Counted from the stretch's first letter, positions 17,233 through 27,069 are shown. The stretch: 35,633 nt of DNA from Alphaproteobacteria bacterium (GCA_019237135.1 JAFAHQ010000100.1:1-35633); one strand, 5' to 3'. Notes: generated by a model not told the origin, from the sequence alone. Program-made: numbers and translations.

Positions 17233-19173
17233 ATGTGCGGTATAGCGGGTATCTTCGACTATCGCGGACAGGCCGAGATCGACCGAACCCTGCTTCACCG
17301 CATGACCAATATTCTCGGTCATCGCGGACCAGACGGCGATGGCTATTATATCGAGCCGGGGGTCGGGCTCGGTCACCGTCGGCTAGCCATCGTCGACCTT
17401 GCGACCGGTGATCAGCCGCTCTTCAATGAGAGCGGGACGATCTGCGTTGTTTACAACGGCGAGATCTACAATTTTCAGCCCCTGATGGCTGAACTCGCGG
17501 CGTTGGGCCATATATTCCGAACGCGATGTGATACGGAGGTGATTGTCCACGCCTGGGAAGAATGGGGCACGGAATGTCTCGACCGCTTCAATGGAATGTT
17601 CGCCTTCGCGCTGTGGGATGCGGCGCAAGAAACACTGTTTTTGGCGCGCGACCGGCTCGGCGAGAAGCCGCTCTATTACAGCTTTGTCCCTGACGGCCAG
17701 TTGCTGTTTGCTTCCGAACTGAAATCGCTGCTGCTGAGCAAGTGGGTCAATCGAGAGCTCGATCCTCAGGCGATCGAGGAGTTCTTCTCTTTTGGCTATG
17801 TGCCCGACCCGCGTTCGATCTACCGCGGTGTCCGCAAACTTGCTCCGGCGCATTATCTTCTGGTCCGGCGCGGCGAACCGCCGCCCGAACCTCGTGGCTA
17901 CTGGGACCTGCGGTTTCTCGACAGCATGTCTATGTGTCGCGCCGAGGTCGAAGAAGAGTTAATCACCCGCCTGCGCGAGTCGGTTCGCATGCGGATGATC
18001 GCTGACGTTCCGCTCGGCGCGTTCCTCTCCGGCGGCGTCGATTCGAGCGGCGTGGTCGCAATGATGGCCGGACTGAAGCCCGAGCCGGTCAGCACTTTCT
18101 CCATCTCGTTTGGCACTCGAGGGTGGGATGAATCCGCCTTTTCGCTCGAGATTGCCAAGCGCTATGGCACCGATCACCATGTCAGAGCCGTCGATCCAAA
18201 TTCTGTTGATCTCGTCGACCGACTGGCGACGATTTACGACGAGCCGTTCGGCGACAGCTCGGCGATGCCGACCTTCCGTGTCTGCGCCGCGGCGCGCGAG
18301 AACGTGACCGTCGCCTTGTCTGGCGATGGCGGTGACGAGGTTTTCGCTGGCTACCGACGCTATCGCTGGCATTGTTTTGAGGAGCGCGTGCGTAGCTGCC
18401 TACCGGGAGCGTTGCGCCGCCCTTTATTTGGGCTGCTCGGGGCTGTTTATCCCAAGCTCGATTGGGCGCCACGTCCGCTGCGCGCTAAGGCTACGCTGCA
18501 GGAGTTGGGACGCGATTCAATCGACGCGTATTTCTCGTCCGTCTCGACTTGCAGTGACGAGCTTCGCCGCCGGTTGTTCGCCCCGAACCTTCGACGTGAG
18601 CTGCAAGGTTACAATGCCGCCGAGGTACTAACATCGCACATGACGCAGTGCAACAGCGAGGATGCGTTGTCGCGGGTGCAGTACGCCGATTTTAAGACTT
18701 ATCTGCCGGGCGACATCCTCACCAAAGTGGATCGTGCAAGCATGGCCAACTCGCTCGAAGTGCGTGTTCCGCTGCTCGACCATACTCTCGTCGAATGGGC
18801 AGCACGGCTTCCCTCACATCTGAAGCTGCATGGTCGTGAGGGCAAGTTTATCTTCAAGGCCGCGCTCGAACCGCATGTCGGCAAAACGATCTTATACCGT
18901 CCCAAGCAGGGCTTCGCCGTACCGCTCGCCGCTTGGTTTCGTGGTCCACTGCGCCGTCGTTTGCGCGAAATGCTTTGCGCGCCAGTGCTGAAGGACTCAG
19001 GCCTGTTCGACATGACGACGGCTGGGACCCTGCTCGATCAGCATCTAACGGGTGAGCGCGACCACAGTGCGGCATTATGGTCACTCTTGGTGTTCGAGGC
19101 GTTTCTGCGGCAAGTCCATGGCAGTGCCATCCCAAAAGACATTCAGGCCGAGACGGTTGCGAACGTGGTCTGA
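17233..19173 (+). CDS. XrtA-system amidotransferase (asparagine synthase B type)
   Basis: 646 aa, two domains. Residues 1 to about 210 are a class II glutamine amidotransferase: MCGIAGIFDYRG with nucleophile Cys2, GHRGPDGDG, and YNGEIYNF. The rest is an asparagine synthase ATP-pyrophosphatase domain with the PP-loop SGGVDSS at 266-272 and SGDGGDEVFAGYRRY. Length and sequence fit the exosortase-associated family (TIGR03108). It would use glutamine and ATP to amidate a carboxyl group. In this locus that may be a uronic acid or amino-acid substituent of the polysaccharide rather than free aspartate, but ordinary asparagine synthesis cannot be excluded. It is the last protein gene of the cluster before the tRNA. 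Confidence 0.9.
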   Translation: MCGIAGIFDYRGQAEIDRTLLHRMTNILGHRGPDGDGYYIEPGVGLGHRRLAIVDLATGDQPLFNESGTICVVYNGEIYNFQPLMAELAALGHIFRTRCDTEVIVHAWEEWGTECLDRFNGMFAFALWDAAQETLFLARDRLGEKPLYYSFVPDGQLLFASELKSLLLSKWVNRELDPQAIEEFFSFGYVPDPRSIYRGVRKLAPAHYLLVRRGEPPPEPRGYWDLRFLDSMSMCRAEVEEELITRLRESVRMRMIADVPLGAFLSGGVDSSGVVAMMAGLKPEPVSTFSISFGTRGWDESAFSLEIAKRYGTDHHVRAVDPNSVDLVDRLATIYDEPFGDSSAMPTFRVCAAARENVTVALSGDGGDEVFAGYRRYRWHCFEERVRSCLPGALRRPLFGLLGAVYPKLDWAPRPLRAKATLQELGRDSIDAYFSSVSTCSDELRRRLFAPNLRRELQGYNAAEVLTSHMTQCNSEDALSRVQYADFKTYLPGDILTKVDRASMANSLEVRVPLLDHTLVEWAARLPSHLKLHGREGKFIFKAALEPHVGKTILYRPKQGFAVPLAAWFRGPLRRRLREMLCAPVLKDSGLFDMTTAGTLLDQHLTGERDHSAALWSLLVFEAFLRQVHGSAIPKDIQAETVANVV

Positions 19174-19266
19174 TCTCCTGCCTTTCTCAGCTCGTCGCGA
19201 TCAAACCAAAATAAACTTAACGCGTGCTAGCGAAGAGCACACCGGAAGAGTATCCTGTCTCACGCC

Positions 19267-19343
19267 GTCCCCGTAGCTCAGTAGGACAGAGCAACAGTTT
19301 CCTAAACTGTGGGTCACAGGTTCGAGTCCTGTCGGGGACGCCA
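19267..19343 (+). tRNA. tRNA-Arg (anticodon CCT)
   Basis: A full cloverleaf is readable. The acceptor GTCCCCG (19267-19273) pairs with CGGGGAC (19333-19339), followed by discriminator G and an encoded CCA (19341-19343). The D stem is GCTC/GAGC. The anticodon stem ACAGT/ACTGT (19294-19298, 19306-19310) holds loop TTCCTAA with anticodon CCT at 19301-19303. The T arm contains ACAGG, TTCGAGT and CCTGT. It reads the rare arginine codon AGG. tRNA-Arg(CCT) genes are frequent integration sites of genomic islands, though no integrase is seen here. Confidence 0.96.
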
Positions 19344-19403
19344 CGCGCTTAAAGACTGGGCATTGCTGTCGTTGGAATGAGATCCAGCCGCGGGCCATCG
19401 CTG

Positions 19404-20741
19404 TTATTCTCGCTCGAGCGCGGCGCCCTGCGCTATCTCGGCATAGAAGTGGAACGAGTCCTTGGGCCGCCGCTCGAGCGTGGCGTAGTCGACATGGACG
19501 AGGCCGAACCGCCGGCTGTAGCCGAGCACCCATTCGAAATTGTCGAGCAGTGACCACACGAAATAGCCGCGCACCGAGACTCCGGCCTCGACCGCGTCGA
19601 GCACCGCCCCGAGATAATCGCGCAAATACGCGATGCGCCGCACGTCGCGGATTCGATCGTCTGCTTCGACCTGATCGTGGAAGGCCGCGCCGTTCTCGAG
19701 GATGTAAATCGGCAGATCCCCGCTGTAGCGCTCCTTGACCTCGATCAGCACCGAGCGGAAGGCGCCGGGAGCAATCTCCCAGCCCATCTCGGTAACTGGG
19801 GTCCCCGATGAGACCGGGAGGACGCCAACCTGAAAGGGATGGTCGGGATCGTGACGGACCCGTGTTCGCGTGTAATGGTTGATCGCGAAATAATCCGGCT
19901 TTTGTCTAATGATATCGAGGTCGCCGGGCTCAATGATCTGCTCTAGCTCTGCGACGAGCGGCTCGGGATAGTGTCCGTGGATCTGCGGATCGGGAAACGC
20001 GCGGTTCCATAGCGCGTCGAGCAACAGGGCGGCGGCCTCGTCTTCTTCGTGCTCGCTGGCCGGCTCTCTGGGGTGGAAGTTGTAGATGTTCCCGATCAGC
20101 AGATCGGCACGTTCCGAGCGCATCGCCTCGACCCCCAGCCCGTGTGCTAGGTTCATGACGTGTATCGCCCTCAGCGCGGTCACGCGTCCGCGAATGCCCG
20201 GGGCGTGATCGCCTTCGCAATAACCCTTGAAGCTTGCGGCGTTCGGCTCGTTGAAGGTCGCCCAGTGCTTGACCCGGTCGCCGAGCCGGCGCACCGTCAA
20301 ATGCGCGTAGTCGGCGAACCAGGAAGCAACATCTCGGTTCTGCCAGCCGCCGCGGTCCTCGAGCGCCTGCGGCAGATCCCAGTGATAGAGACAGATCCAG
20401 GGTTCGATGTCGGCGGCCATGATTGCGTCGACAAGACGGTCGTAGAACTCCAATCCCTTTTCGTTCGGCCGACCCCTTCCCTCGGGCAGGATGCGCGGCC
20501 AGGCGGTCGACAAACGATAGGCGCCGATACCGAGCTCGCGCATCAGCGCCACATCCTGCGGCCAACGGTGGTAGTGGTCGCAAGCGACGTCGCCGTTGTC
20601 GTCGCCACAAATTTTGCCAGGGAGATGGCTGAAAGTATCCCAGATCGACACGCCGCGCCCGTCCTCGGCGACGGCACCCTCGATCTGGTAGGCCGCCGTC
20701 GAGGCGCCCCACAGAAAACCATCGGGAAAACTTGTCGCCAT
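19404..20741 (-). CDS. GH1 family beta-glucosidase
   Basis: 445 aa from ATG 20741, normal for GH1. The N-terminus FPDGFLWGASTAAYQIEGA is the family signature. The acid/base Glu is Glu165 in TFNEPNAA and the nucleophile Glu349 in YILENGAAF. FVWSLLDNFEW near the C-terminus is the sugar-binding end. No signal peptide is seen, so it should be cytosolic and release glucose or related sugars from beta-linked disaccharides. An in-frame ATG at 20774 would add 11 residues and is less likely because family members begin close to the FPDGFLWG motif. It follows the AlkA-type gene by 51 bp on the same strand and is downstream of no sugar transporter. Confidence 0.9.
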   Translation of the reverse strand: MATSFPDGFLWGASTAAYQIEGAVAEDGRGVSIWDTFSHLPGKICGDDNGDVACDHYHRWPQDVALMRELGIGAYRLSTAWPRILPEGRGRPNEKGLEFYDRLVDAIMAADIEPWICLYHWDLPQALEDRGGWQNRDVASWFADYAHLTVRRLGDRVKHWATFNEPNAASFKGYCEGDHAPGIRGRVTALRAIHVMNLAHGLGVEAMRSERADLLIGNIYNFHPREPASEHEEDEAAALLLDALWNRAFPDPQIHGHYPEPLVAELEQIIEPGDLDIIRQKPDYFAINHYTRTRVRHDPDHPFQVGVLPVSSGTPVTEMGWEIAPGAFRSVLIEVKERYSGDLPIYILENGAAFHDQVEADDRIRDVRRIAYLRDYLGAVLDAVEAGVSVRGYFVWSLLDNFEWVLGYSRRFGLVHVDYATLERRPKDSFHFYAEIAQGAALERE

Positions 20742-20792
20742 CGCACTCTCTGGCAAATCGCTGCTGGGATGCATGATGCCAGGGCGTAGACC

Positions 20793-21509
20793 TCAGGCAT
20801 AGAGGTCGGGAGGCAGGCGGGGCGCGGTTCGTCCGCGGGCATGGAGGTAGGACTGCCAGAAAAGACAAGTGGCGACCGAGCGCCACGGCCGCCACGCTTC
20901 GCCGAGCCGCCGCAACTCGAGTTCGCTCGCCCGCGAGTCGAGACCCAGTTGCTCGCCGATCGCGACCTGCAGACCAAGATCACCGGCAGGCCAAATGTCC
21001 GGTCTTCCTAGCGCGAAGAGCAGATAAATTTCGGCGCTCCACCGCCCGATTCCTCGGACGGACAGCAGTTCGGCAAGGGCAGCCTCGTCCTCGGCAGCAC
21101 CGAGCCGAACGAAGTCGAATTTGCCGCCGTCGACCATCGCGGCGAGGTCGCGGGCATAGCCCATCTTTTGGCGGCTGAAACCGCAGGAACGGAGGGTGTT
21201 GTCGTCGAGCGCGAGAAAAGTTTGGGGCACCAGCGGATGGCAGCGATCGAGAAGCTTCGCGTGCATCGCAGCGGCGGCGTCAATCGACACTTGCTGTTCG
21301 AGGATGATGTGCAGCAGCGTGCCGAACCCGTTGCGGCGGCGGCGAAATCGCGGCGGCCCGGCCCGCTCCAATATTTCTGCGAATACCGGTTCGACCGCGA
21401 GTATGGGGATTCCTTCGGCTAAGCCCTCCGGTGTGTAGACGGGGGCGTCGACCCCCTCTTGCGCCCTGCTTGCAGGATCAGGCTCCTGCTGTCGCGATAT
21501 TTCGCCCAT
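20793..21509 (-). CDS. AlkA-type DNA-3-methyladenine glycosylase
   Basis: 238 aa from ATG 21509, preceded by AAGGGACGGG; an upstream in-frame start at 21638 adds 43 residues without family features. It is a helix-hairpin-helix base-excision glycosylase that removes alkylated purines. The HhH motif is SVRGIGRWSAEIY (150-162), followed by LGRPDIWPAGDLGL, with the catalytic Asp at 177. EQQVSIDAAAAMHAKL near residue 71 is also typical. The short length means the extra N-terminal domain of E. coli AlkA is missing, as in the short bacterial class. No adaptive-response regulator is nearby. Confidence 0.85.
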   Translation of the reverse strand: MGEISRQQEPDPASRAQEGVDAPVYTPEGLAEGIPILAVEPVFAEILERAGPPRFRRRRNGFGTLLHIILEQQVSIDAAAAMHAKLLDRCHPLVPQTFLALDDNTLRSCGFSRQKMGYARDLAAMVDGGKFDFVRLGAAEDEAALAELLSVRGIGRWSAEIYLLFALGRPDIWPAGDLGLQVAIGEQLGLDSRASELELRRLGEAWRPWRSVATCLFWQSYLHARGRTAPRLPPDLYA

Positions 21510-21609
21510 GTCCCGTCCCTTTGATACAAATGATCTTATGGCATAGTGGGTTCGAGCCTCCAGCCAGGCTCCACTCGGCGAGAGGGAAAGGGGTGCGCGT
21601 CGGTCCAAG

Positions 21610-22127
21610 ATGGCGATCCTTGCGATTGGGCTGGCCATCTTGCTGCGAGGACTCGCATTGCGGATCTACATGGGCAGCGGCGCCGAGGATCGGCTCGCGC
21701 CGCAGGAGGCCGTGAACATCCCTGAACTGCGCGCGCCGCTACCGAAAGCCAGTTTTCTTGCCTGTCCGTCAGGTTATTGCTCGACGACCGAAGCCATCAC
21801 GAGCCCGGTTTTCGACCTGCCGTGGACCGGTTGCGCGACTATTGGATAGAAATGATATCAGGCGAAGCCCGCGTCGTGCGCATTGTTGCCGATCTCGGAC
21901 CCGGGCGTTACGTTTACATCCAGCATTCGCTGCTATTTCGTTTCCCCGACATCGTGACCGTAGAGTTGATTCCTCTCTGCCTTAGCCGCTCAAGCATTGC
22001 CTTGTACAGCCGCTCTCGGTATGGCGAATACGATTTCGCAAAGAACCGGAAACGGGTGGGAAAATGGCTCTTTCTGTTGCGGAAGATCGCGCGGCCAGCG
22101 GAGCTGAGCCAAGTCCGGGCTCATTAG
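21610..22127 (+). pseudogene. DUF1499 family gene, split by a frameshift
   Basis: Two overlapping frames together make one DUF1499-like protein. The first, from ATG 21610, gives an N-terminal membrane helix (MAILAIGLAILLRGLAL) and CPSGYCSTTEAITSPVFDLP, then stops at 21849. The second frame continues from around 21820 with VDRLRDYWIEM, HSLLFRFPDIVTVELIPL and SIALYSRSRYGEYD, ending at 22127. The switch lies near 21817-21823 and needs a -1 shift, i.e. one base seems lost. DUF1499 proteins are about 120-170 aa and of unknown function. Either the gene is recently inactivated or the read has an error; the intact downstream coding signal favours a recent event or error. Confidence 0.72.
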
Positions 22128-22139
22128 GAGCCGCCTCGC

Positions 22140-22946
22140 TTAGTCCCAGAGCCCCGGCCTACGCCGATACGTGCGGCCAGCCGGTGGAACCGAACCGCCG
22201 TGAAACGTTCGCCGGCCCGCAAACGCGTTCGGGGGTAGCGTAGCGAAGGCCCGACTGCGAGGCGGCTGCAACAGCACCATGCCGCGCGGGCGCAACAACG
22301 TGATGAGGATTACGCCGCTGACGAAACCCCCGACATGCGCCCAGAACGCCACCCCCGGGGCTCCGGGTGATCGCGTCAGTCCGCTCAGGAGCTGAAGTGC
22401 AAACCACAGGCCGAGCAATATCCAGGCCGGTATGTTGACGATACGAAAGAAAATCACGATCCAAATAAAAACGTGAACGTTGGCGCTGGGGTAGAGCAAC
22501 AGATAAGCACCGAGAACCCCTGCGATGGCACCGCTCGCCCCGACCATCGGCACGTGCGCTCCGTAGCTGGAAAAGGCCTGGGCCAGCGCGGCCACAACGC
22601 CGCAGCAGAGATAAAAAAAGAGAAAGCGCCAGCGCCCGAGCACATCCTCGATGTTGTTGCCGAAGATCCACAGGAACAACATGTTGCCGATCAGATGAAA
22701 CCAGCCGCCGTGTAGGAACATGCTGGTCAGCAATGTCATCCATGCCGGGATGACCTGATAGGCGGCCCGCGGATGCCACAGACCGAACAGACGGGCCGGG
22801 ACCATTCCATATGTGTAGAGGACCGCGCCCTCGTTCTGCTCGAGTTGCCAAAGGAACGCACCGACGCACAGACCGATCAGCAGATAGGTGACGATCGGGT
22901 CGCGGGCGGTCGGATTGTCGTCATAGAGCGGGACAGCAAAAACCAT
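22140..22946 (-). CDS. Rhomboid family intramembrane serine protease
   Basis: 268 aa with six or more membrane helices. The catalytic Ser is Ser138 in MVGASGAIAG, and the partner His is His204 in FWAHVGGFVSG. The helix-2 signature HGGWFHLIGNMLFLWIFGNNIED is intact. Rhomboids cut membrane proteins inside the bilayer; the substrate here is unknown. The N-terminus FAVPLYDDNPT is typical of the alphaproteobacterial group. It lies 54 bp downstream of thiG on the same strand, so it may be read as the tail of the thiamine operon. It converges with the DUF1499 gene, 12 bp away. Confidence 0.92.
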   Translation of the reverse strand: MVFAVPLYDDNPTARDPIVTYLLIGLCVGAFLWQLEQNEGAVLYTYGMVPARLFGLWHPRAAYQVIPAWMTLLTSMFLHGGWFHLIGNMLFLWIFGNNIEDVLGRWRFLFFYLCCGVVAALAQAFSSYGAHVPMVGASGAIAGVLGAYLLLYPSANVHVFIWIVIFFRIVNIPAWILLGLWFALQLLSGLTRSPGAPGVAFWAHVGGFVSGVILITLLRPRGMVLLQPPRSRAFATLPPNAFAGRRTFHGGSVPPAGRTYRRRPGLWD

Positions 22947-23000
22947 GTCGGGCGACCGCGACGACGCCGAGCCGCGTGAGGAACCGAATCGAGCGGCCCC

Positions 23001-23999
<999 letters not shown>

Positions 24000-24003
<4 letters not shown>

Positions 24004-25202
24004 CGTGTCTCCAAAGCCGTCACCGGGCCCAACCTCTCGGCCCGGTGAAGCCGAGCATTCAGGAAACGTTCCGGTGTAAACGGGTGCACGCTCTCTGGCA
24101 ATCGGCCGGTCAAAACATAGGCACTGATCGACCGGGCCGTTATCGGCGTCAGCAAGATCCCGTTGCGGTGGTGTCCGGTCGCCATCACGAGCCGGTCAAT
24201 CCTGCTCGGACCGAGTATCGGCGCGTCGTCGCGCGAACCTGGACGGAAGCCCACCCAGGTCTCGGCGACCGGCAGCTCCTCGATCGCCGGCACCGCACGC
24301 CAAGCTCCCTCGATCAGCGCGAGCAAGCCGCCCGCCGTCACCGAGTCGTCAAAGCCGCGCTCTTCGACGGTGCCACCGACCACGAGTCGTCCGTCCCGGC
24401 GCGGCACGAGATATCCGCCGCGCGGCAGCCACATCACGTGACGCAATAACGGCGTCTCCGGATCCATGCGTAGCGCCAGCATCTGCCCCTTGATCGGGCG
24501 AACCGGAGGCAAGTGAGAGCGGGGAATGCCACTGATCTCCCGCGACCAGGCGCCAGCCGCCAGAACAATGACGTCCGCCCGATCGTAGCCGCGATCGGTA
24601 ACCACACCGCAAGCGCGCTCACGAGCGAGCTCTACTTCGCGTACGGCGCAGTGCTCGTACAGCACAGCACCGGCCCGGCTCGCCGCTTCGGCCAGAGCAT
24701 GGATGAGAAGGCGATTTTCAACCTGATGATCTCGCAAACTTAGCACCGCGCCTGGGACCCCGGGGCGTAAGTGCGGCTCGCGGCGCCGTGCCTCCGAGCC
24801 CGACAACCAATCGAGTTCGAGGCCTAGGCTCTTTTGAAATTCGTAGGTGAAGCGGAGCTGCTCGGTATCGTCGCGCGTCAAAGCGACGACCATCGTGCCG
24901 TCGTCGCGGTAGCCGATCGAGATCCCGGACACGCCTTCGAGCTCGCGCGCAAAATCAGGCCACAGCCTCTGACTTTCGAGCGTCAGCGCGAGCAGCCTCT
25001 CCTCGCCGGGTTCGGTCTCGACCGCAGCGGCCAGCATCCCGGCAGCCGCCCAACTCGCGCCCCGCCCGGCCTCACCGCGATCATAGACGGTGACCGGACA
25101 GCCGGACTGCGCGAGACGCCACGCAATGCTGAGCCCCATGACGCCGGCGCCGATGACGACGGTTTTCGGGAGAGACGACGAAACAGCAACGGACCGGATA
25201 AT
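24000..25202 (-). CDS. thiO: Glycine oxidase ThiO, probable ATT start
   Basis: 400 aa if translation starts at ATT 25202. ThiO is an FAD enzyme that oxidises glycine to the imine needed for thiazole formation. The N-terminal FAD motif VVIGAGVMGLSIAWRLAQ, then YDRGEAGRGASWAAAGML, LAAGAWSREI, VGGTVEERGFDD and GHHRNGILLTPITA are conserved. The choice of start is forced. Upstream in-frame GTG 25298 lies inside the TPP riboswitch core. Between the riboswitch and the Rossmann fold there is no ATG, GTG or TTG in frame. GGAGGG at 25216-25211, the riboswitch end, is a strong Shine-Dalgarno 8 nt before ATT 25202; ATC 25199 is the other rare option. A sequencing error in this stretch is an alternative. 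Confidence 0.88.
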
Positions 25203-25206
25203 GACG

Positions 25207-25305
25207 GACTCCCTCCGCCGGGCTCGCCCGGCCAGGTTCAGTGGGTTTGATCTCAGCCGCTCGTACCGCGCGACCTCCGCCGCGCGGCTAGGCGGCACCC
25301 CAGCC
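25207..25305 (-). promoter_or_regulatory. TPP (thi-box) riboswitch upstream of thiO
   Basis: Read on the minus strand, the 99 nt contain the diagnostic TPP elements in order: GGGGTGCC (25301-25294), GGCTGAGA near 25259-25252, ACCCACTGAACCTG, and the 3' GGCGGAGGGA. A closing P1 stem can be drawn from GGCT (25305-25302) and AGTC (25210-25207). The P3 arm is long and GC-rich. The GGAGGG at its 3' end is also the thiO Shine-Dalgarno, so TPP binding would sequester it and repress translation. The P5 loop (CGGGCGAGCCCGG) differs slightly from the usual sequence. Confidence 0.9.
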
Positions 25306-25438
25306 TCTCGTCAATTTCTGACCGAGGCGTTACCGATTGCAAGGACTTTTTTGGCCGGGAGAGCGACCTCGAAGCCTTAACTACCCACACCTTAAGATAG
25401 CTGCCGTTCCTCCGATTCCGCTCGGATTACCCCCAGGA

Positions 25439-26305
25439 TTACTGCGTTCGCAGAGCGGTAGAAAGCGGTCTGGTTACCGGTTGGGAAAGCCTCGACACAG
25501 CGTCGGGGCTTTGGTGCAAAGACTTCGCGATCTTCCCGTGCGACCACCAATTCCAGGCCAGCGCCTCGGCCAGCTCGCTGGCGAGACAGCCGTAGCTCGC
25601 ATCCGTCATGTGCAGCCCATCAGGGCCAATCATCGGCGCCGGCGCCAGCTGTTGCGTATGATCCCATTCCTTCATGATCTCGAATCGACGAAATAGGCCT
25701 ACATGGTCGCTACGGGCGATCTCTCCGATCACCCGCTCCATCTCGCCCCAAGATGGTCGCGTGAGAACCCGTCGCGCATATTGCAGATCCATCAGGACGA
25801 CGTCGATCCCGACCTCCTTCATCAGCGAGACGCCTTGTCGAATCAATTGCTCGTCGACGGTTAAATCGTCGCGCCTCAGGACCGCATTCGTGCCGACCTG
25901 CCAGATAACCAGGTCGGGATGCTCCGCGACGACGTCACGATCAAGACGGTTCAGCTCTTCGCCGACATCCTGGCCTCCGATGCCGCGGTTAAGAACTCGG
26001 ATCTCGACAGCCGGAAAACGATCCCTCAGCTCCCGATCGAGGCGGCTGGGATAAGTCATGGAGGGGGCGCTCGCGCCGACGCCTAGCGTCGAGGAAGAGC
26101 CCATCGCGACGATGGTCAACGGGCTTCCTTGGTCGATTCGACGGGCACTGCGATCGAGCGCCACCCCGATCTCGGATAGCGCCGGCGACACCGCACAGCT
26201 CGGGACGCCGACGGTCCCTGGTTGCTCGGCCAGCGCCGGACAGAGCGACGTCAGGACCCCGGCAAAGGCCGCAGTGAGCCGTCCTATCGAGAGATGATGC
26301 GTCAT
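25439..26305 (-). CDS. SGNH/GDSL-family hydrolase or acyltransferase, exported
   Basis: 288 aa from ATG 26305, which overlaps the stop of the preceding gene (ATGA). A signal peptide (LTAAFAGVLTSLCPALA) precedes EQP, so it is periplasmic. All four SGNH blocks are present: GSSST with nucleophile Ser71, NRGIGG, GTN with Asn140 and DGLH with Asp229 and His232. Such enzymes remove or transfer acyl groups on glycans. Its partner genes are a degenerate paralogue and an OpgC-like acyltransferase, so trimming or adding acyl groups on a periplasmic glucan or surface glycan is likely. The sequence alone does not say which. Confidence 0.8.
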   Translation of the reverse strand: MTHHLSIGRLTAAFAGVLTSLCPALAEQPGTVGVPSCAVSPALSEIGVALDRSARRIDQGSPLTIVAMGSSSTLGVGASAPSMTYPSRLDRELRDRFPAVEIRVLNRGIGGQDVGEELNRLDRDVVAEHPDLVIWQVGTNAVLRRDDLTVDEQLIRQGVSLMKEVGIDVVLMDLQYARRVLTRPSWGEMERVIGEIARSDHVGLFRRFEIMKEWDHTQQLAPAPMIGPDGLHMTDASYGCLASELAEALAWNWWSHGKIAKSLHQSPDAVSRLSQPVTRPLSTALRTQ

Positions 26306-27069
26306 TGGAGCGCCAACTGGATCGCTTCTGCCAGCTTGCGGCCGATACATTCGTAGACGCTTGCTGCTAGGCTCGCCCGCTCGCCCTTGGCTACCCCGTC
26401 GAAATTAAACACGTTCTGCTCGCTCCAATACCGCATCATCTCGAATCGCGGAAAGACATACAACTGGTTAACCTCGCCGACCCGATGAAGGGTGCTCAAA
26501 TAGCGCTCGAAGTCAATGACGGTCACGGTGCTGCGAGAAAATTGCATATCGATGAGAATGATGTCGATGCCGCGTGTCTTGAGTTGGTCGATCCCACCTT
26601 GCAGCGCCGTCGCGAAATCATCGATTTCGACCCCGCGGACGGCATCGGTGGTGCCGGTCTCCCAGATCACTAGGATCGGGTCCTCAGCAATGACATCGCT
26701 TGGAAACCGCTCAAGCATCTGCTCCGCGGTTTGCCGCGGGACCCCCTTATTCACCACAGTGATCGGGACAGCCGCGTACCAGCGGTCAAGTATTTCCTGT
26801 AACCGATGTGGATAGGCAAGGTCGGGTGATCCCGCAGCCCCGCCAGTCGTCGAGGCTCCGCCGATTGCAACGATCTTGACCGGGTTTCCCGCTCGTAGCC
26901 TTTCGCTCAGATGGGGCAAAGCGACTTCGACCCGTATTAACTCGGCCGGAACATCGCACCGGGCGTCGCCGCCGAAGGCGGACGGCAAATACGCAATTAC
27001 CGCGACCCCCAGACCGCCTGCCAGATGAAGCGCCCGCTGGATAAAGCCGCCGGCTAGATGACACCTCAT
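26302..27069 (-). CDS. SGNH-fold protein with degraded catalytic residues
   Basis: 255 aa, ATG 27069 overlapping the OpgC stop (ATGA). It has an N-terminal membrane/signal segment (about 10-32) and aligns along its length with the neighbouring SGNH enzyme. At the catalytic positions it differs: GGAST in place of GSSST (Ser71 aligns with Ala72), GTT in place of GTN, and DGVA in place of DGLH. Asp is kept, while the Ser, Asn and His are lost. It is probably a non-catalytic partner of the adjacent enzyme or OpgC, or uses Ser73 in an unusual site. The frame is intact and coupled on both sides, so it is not decaying. Confidence 0.72.
   Translation of the reverse strand: MRCHLAGGFIQRALHLAGGLGVAVIAYLPSAFGGDARCDVPAELIRVEVALPHLSERLRAGNPVKIVAIGGASTTGGAAGSPDLAYPHRLQEILDRWYAAVPITVVNKGVPRQTAEQMLERFPSDVIAEDPILVIWETGTTDAVRGVEIDDFATALQGGIDQLKTRGIDIILIDMQFSRSTVTVIDFERYLSTLHRVGEVNQLYVFPRFEMMRYWSEQNVFNFDGVAKGERASLAASVYECIGRKLAEAIQLALQ

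Noticed and set aside
19201-19557. Minus-strand 118-aa frame containing GLEPVTHSLGNCCSVLLSYG
   Set aside because: This peptide is the antisense translation of the tRNA-Arg(CCT) gene at 19267-19343, a well-known spurious protein seen in many annotations.
25205-25298. Upstream GTG extension of ThiO
   Set aside because: The 31 extra codons are the TPP riboswitch itself, including its conserved core; they cannot also be a normal coding N-terminus.
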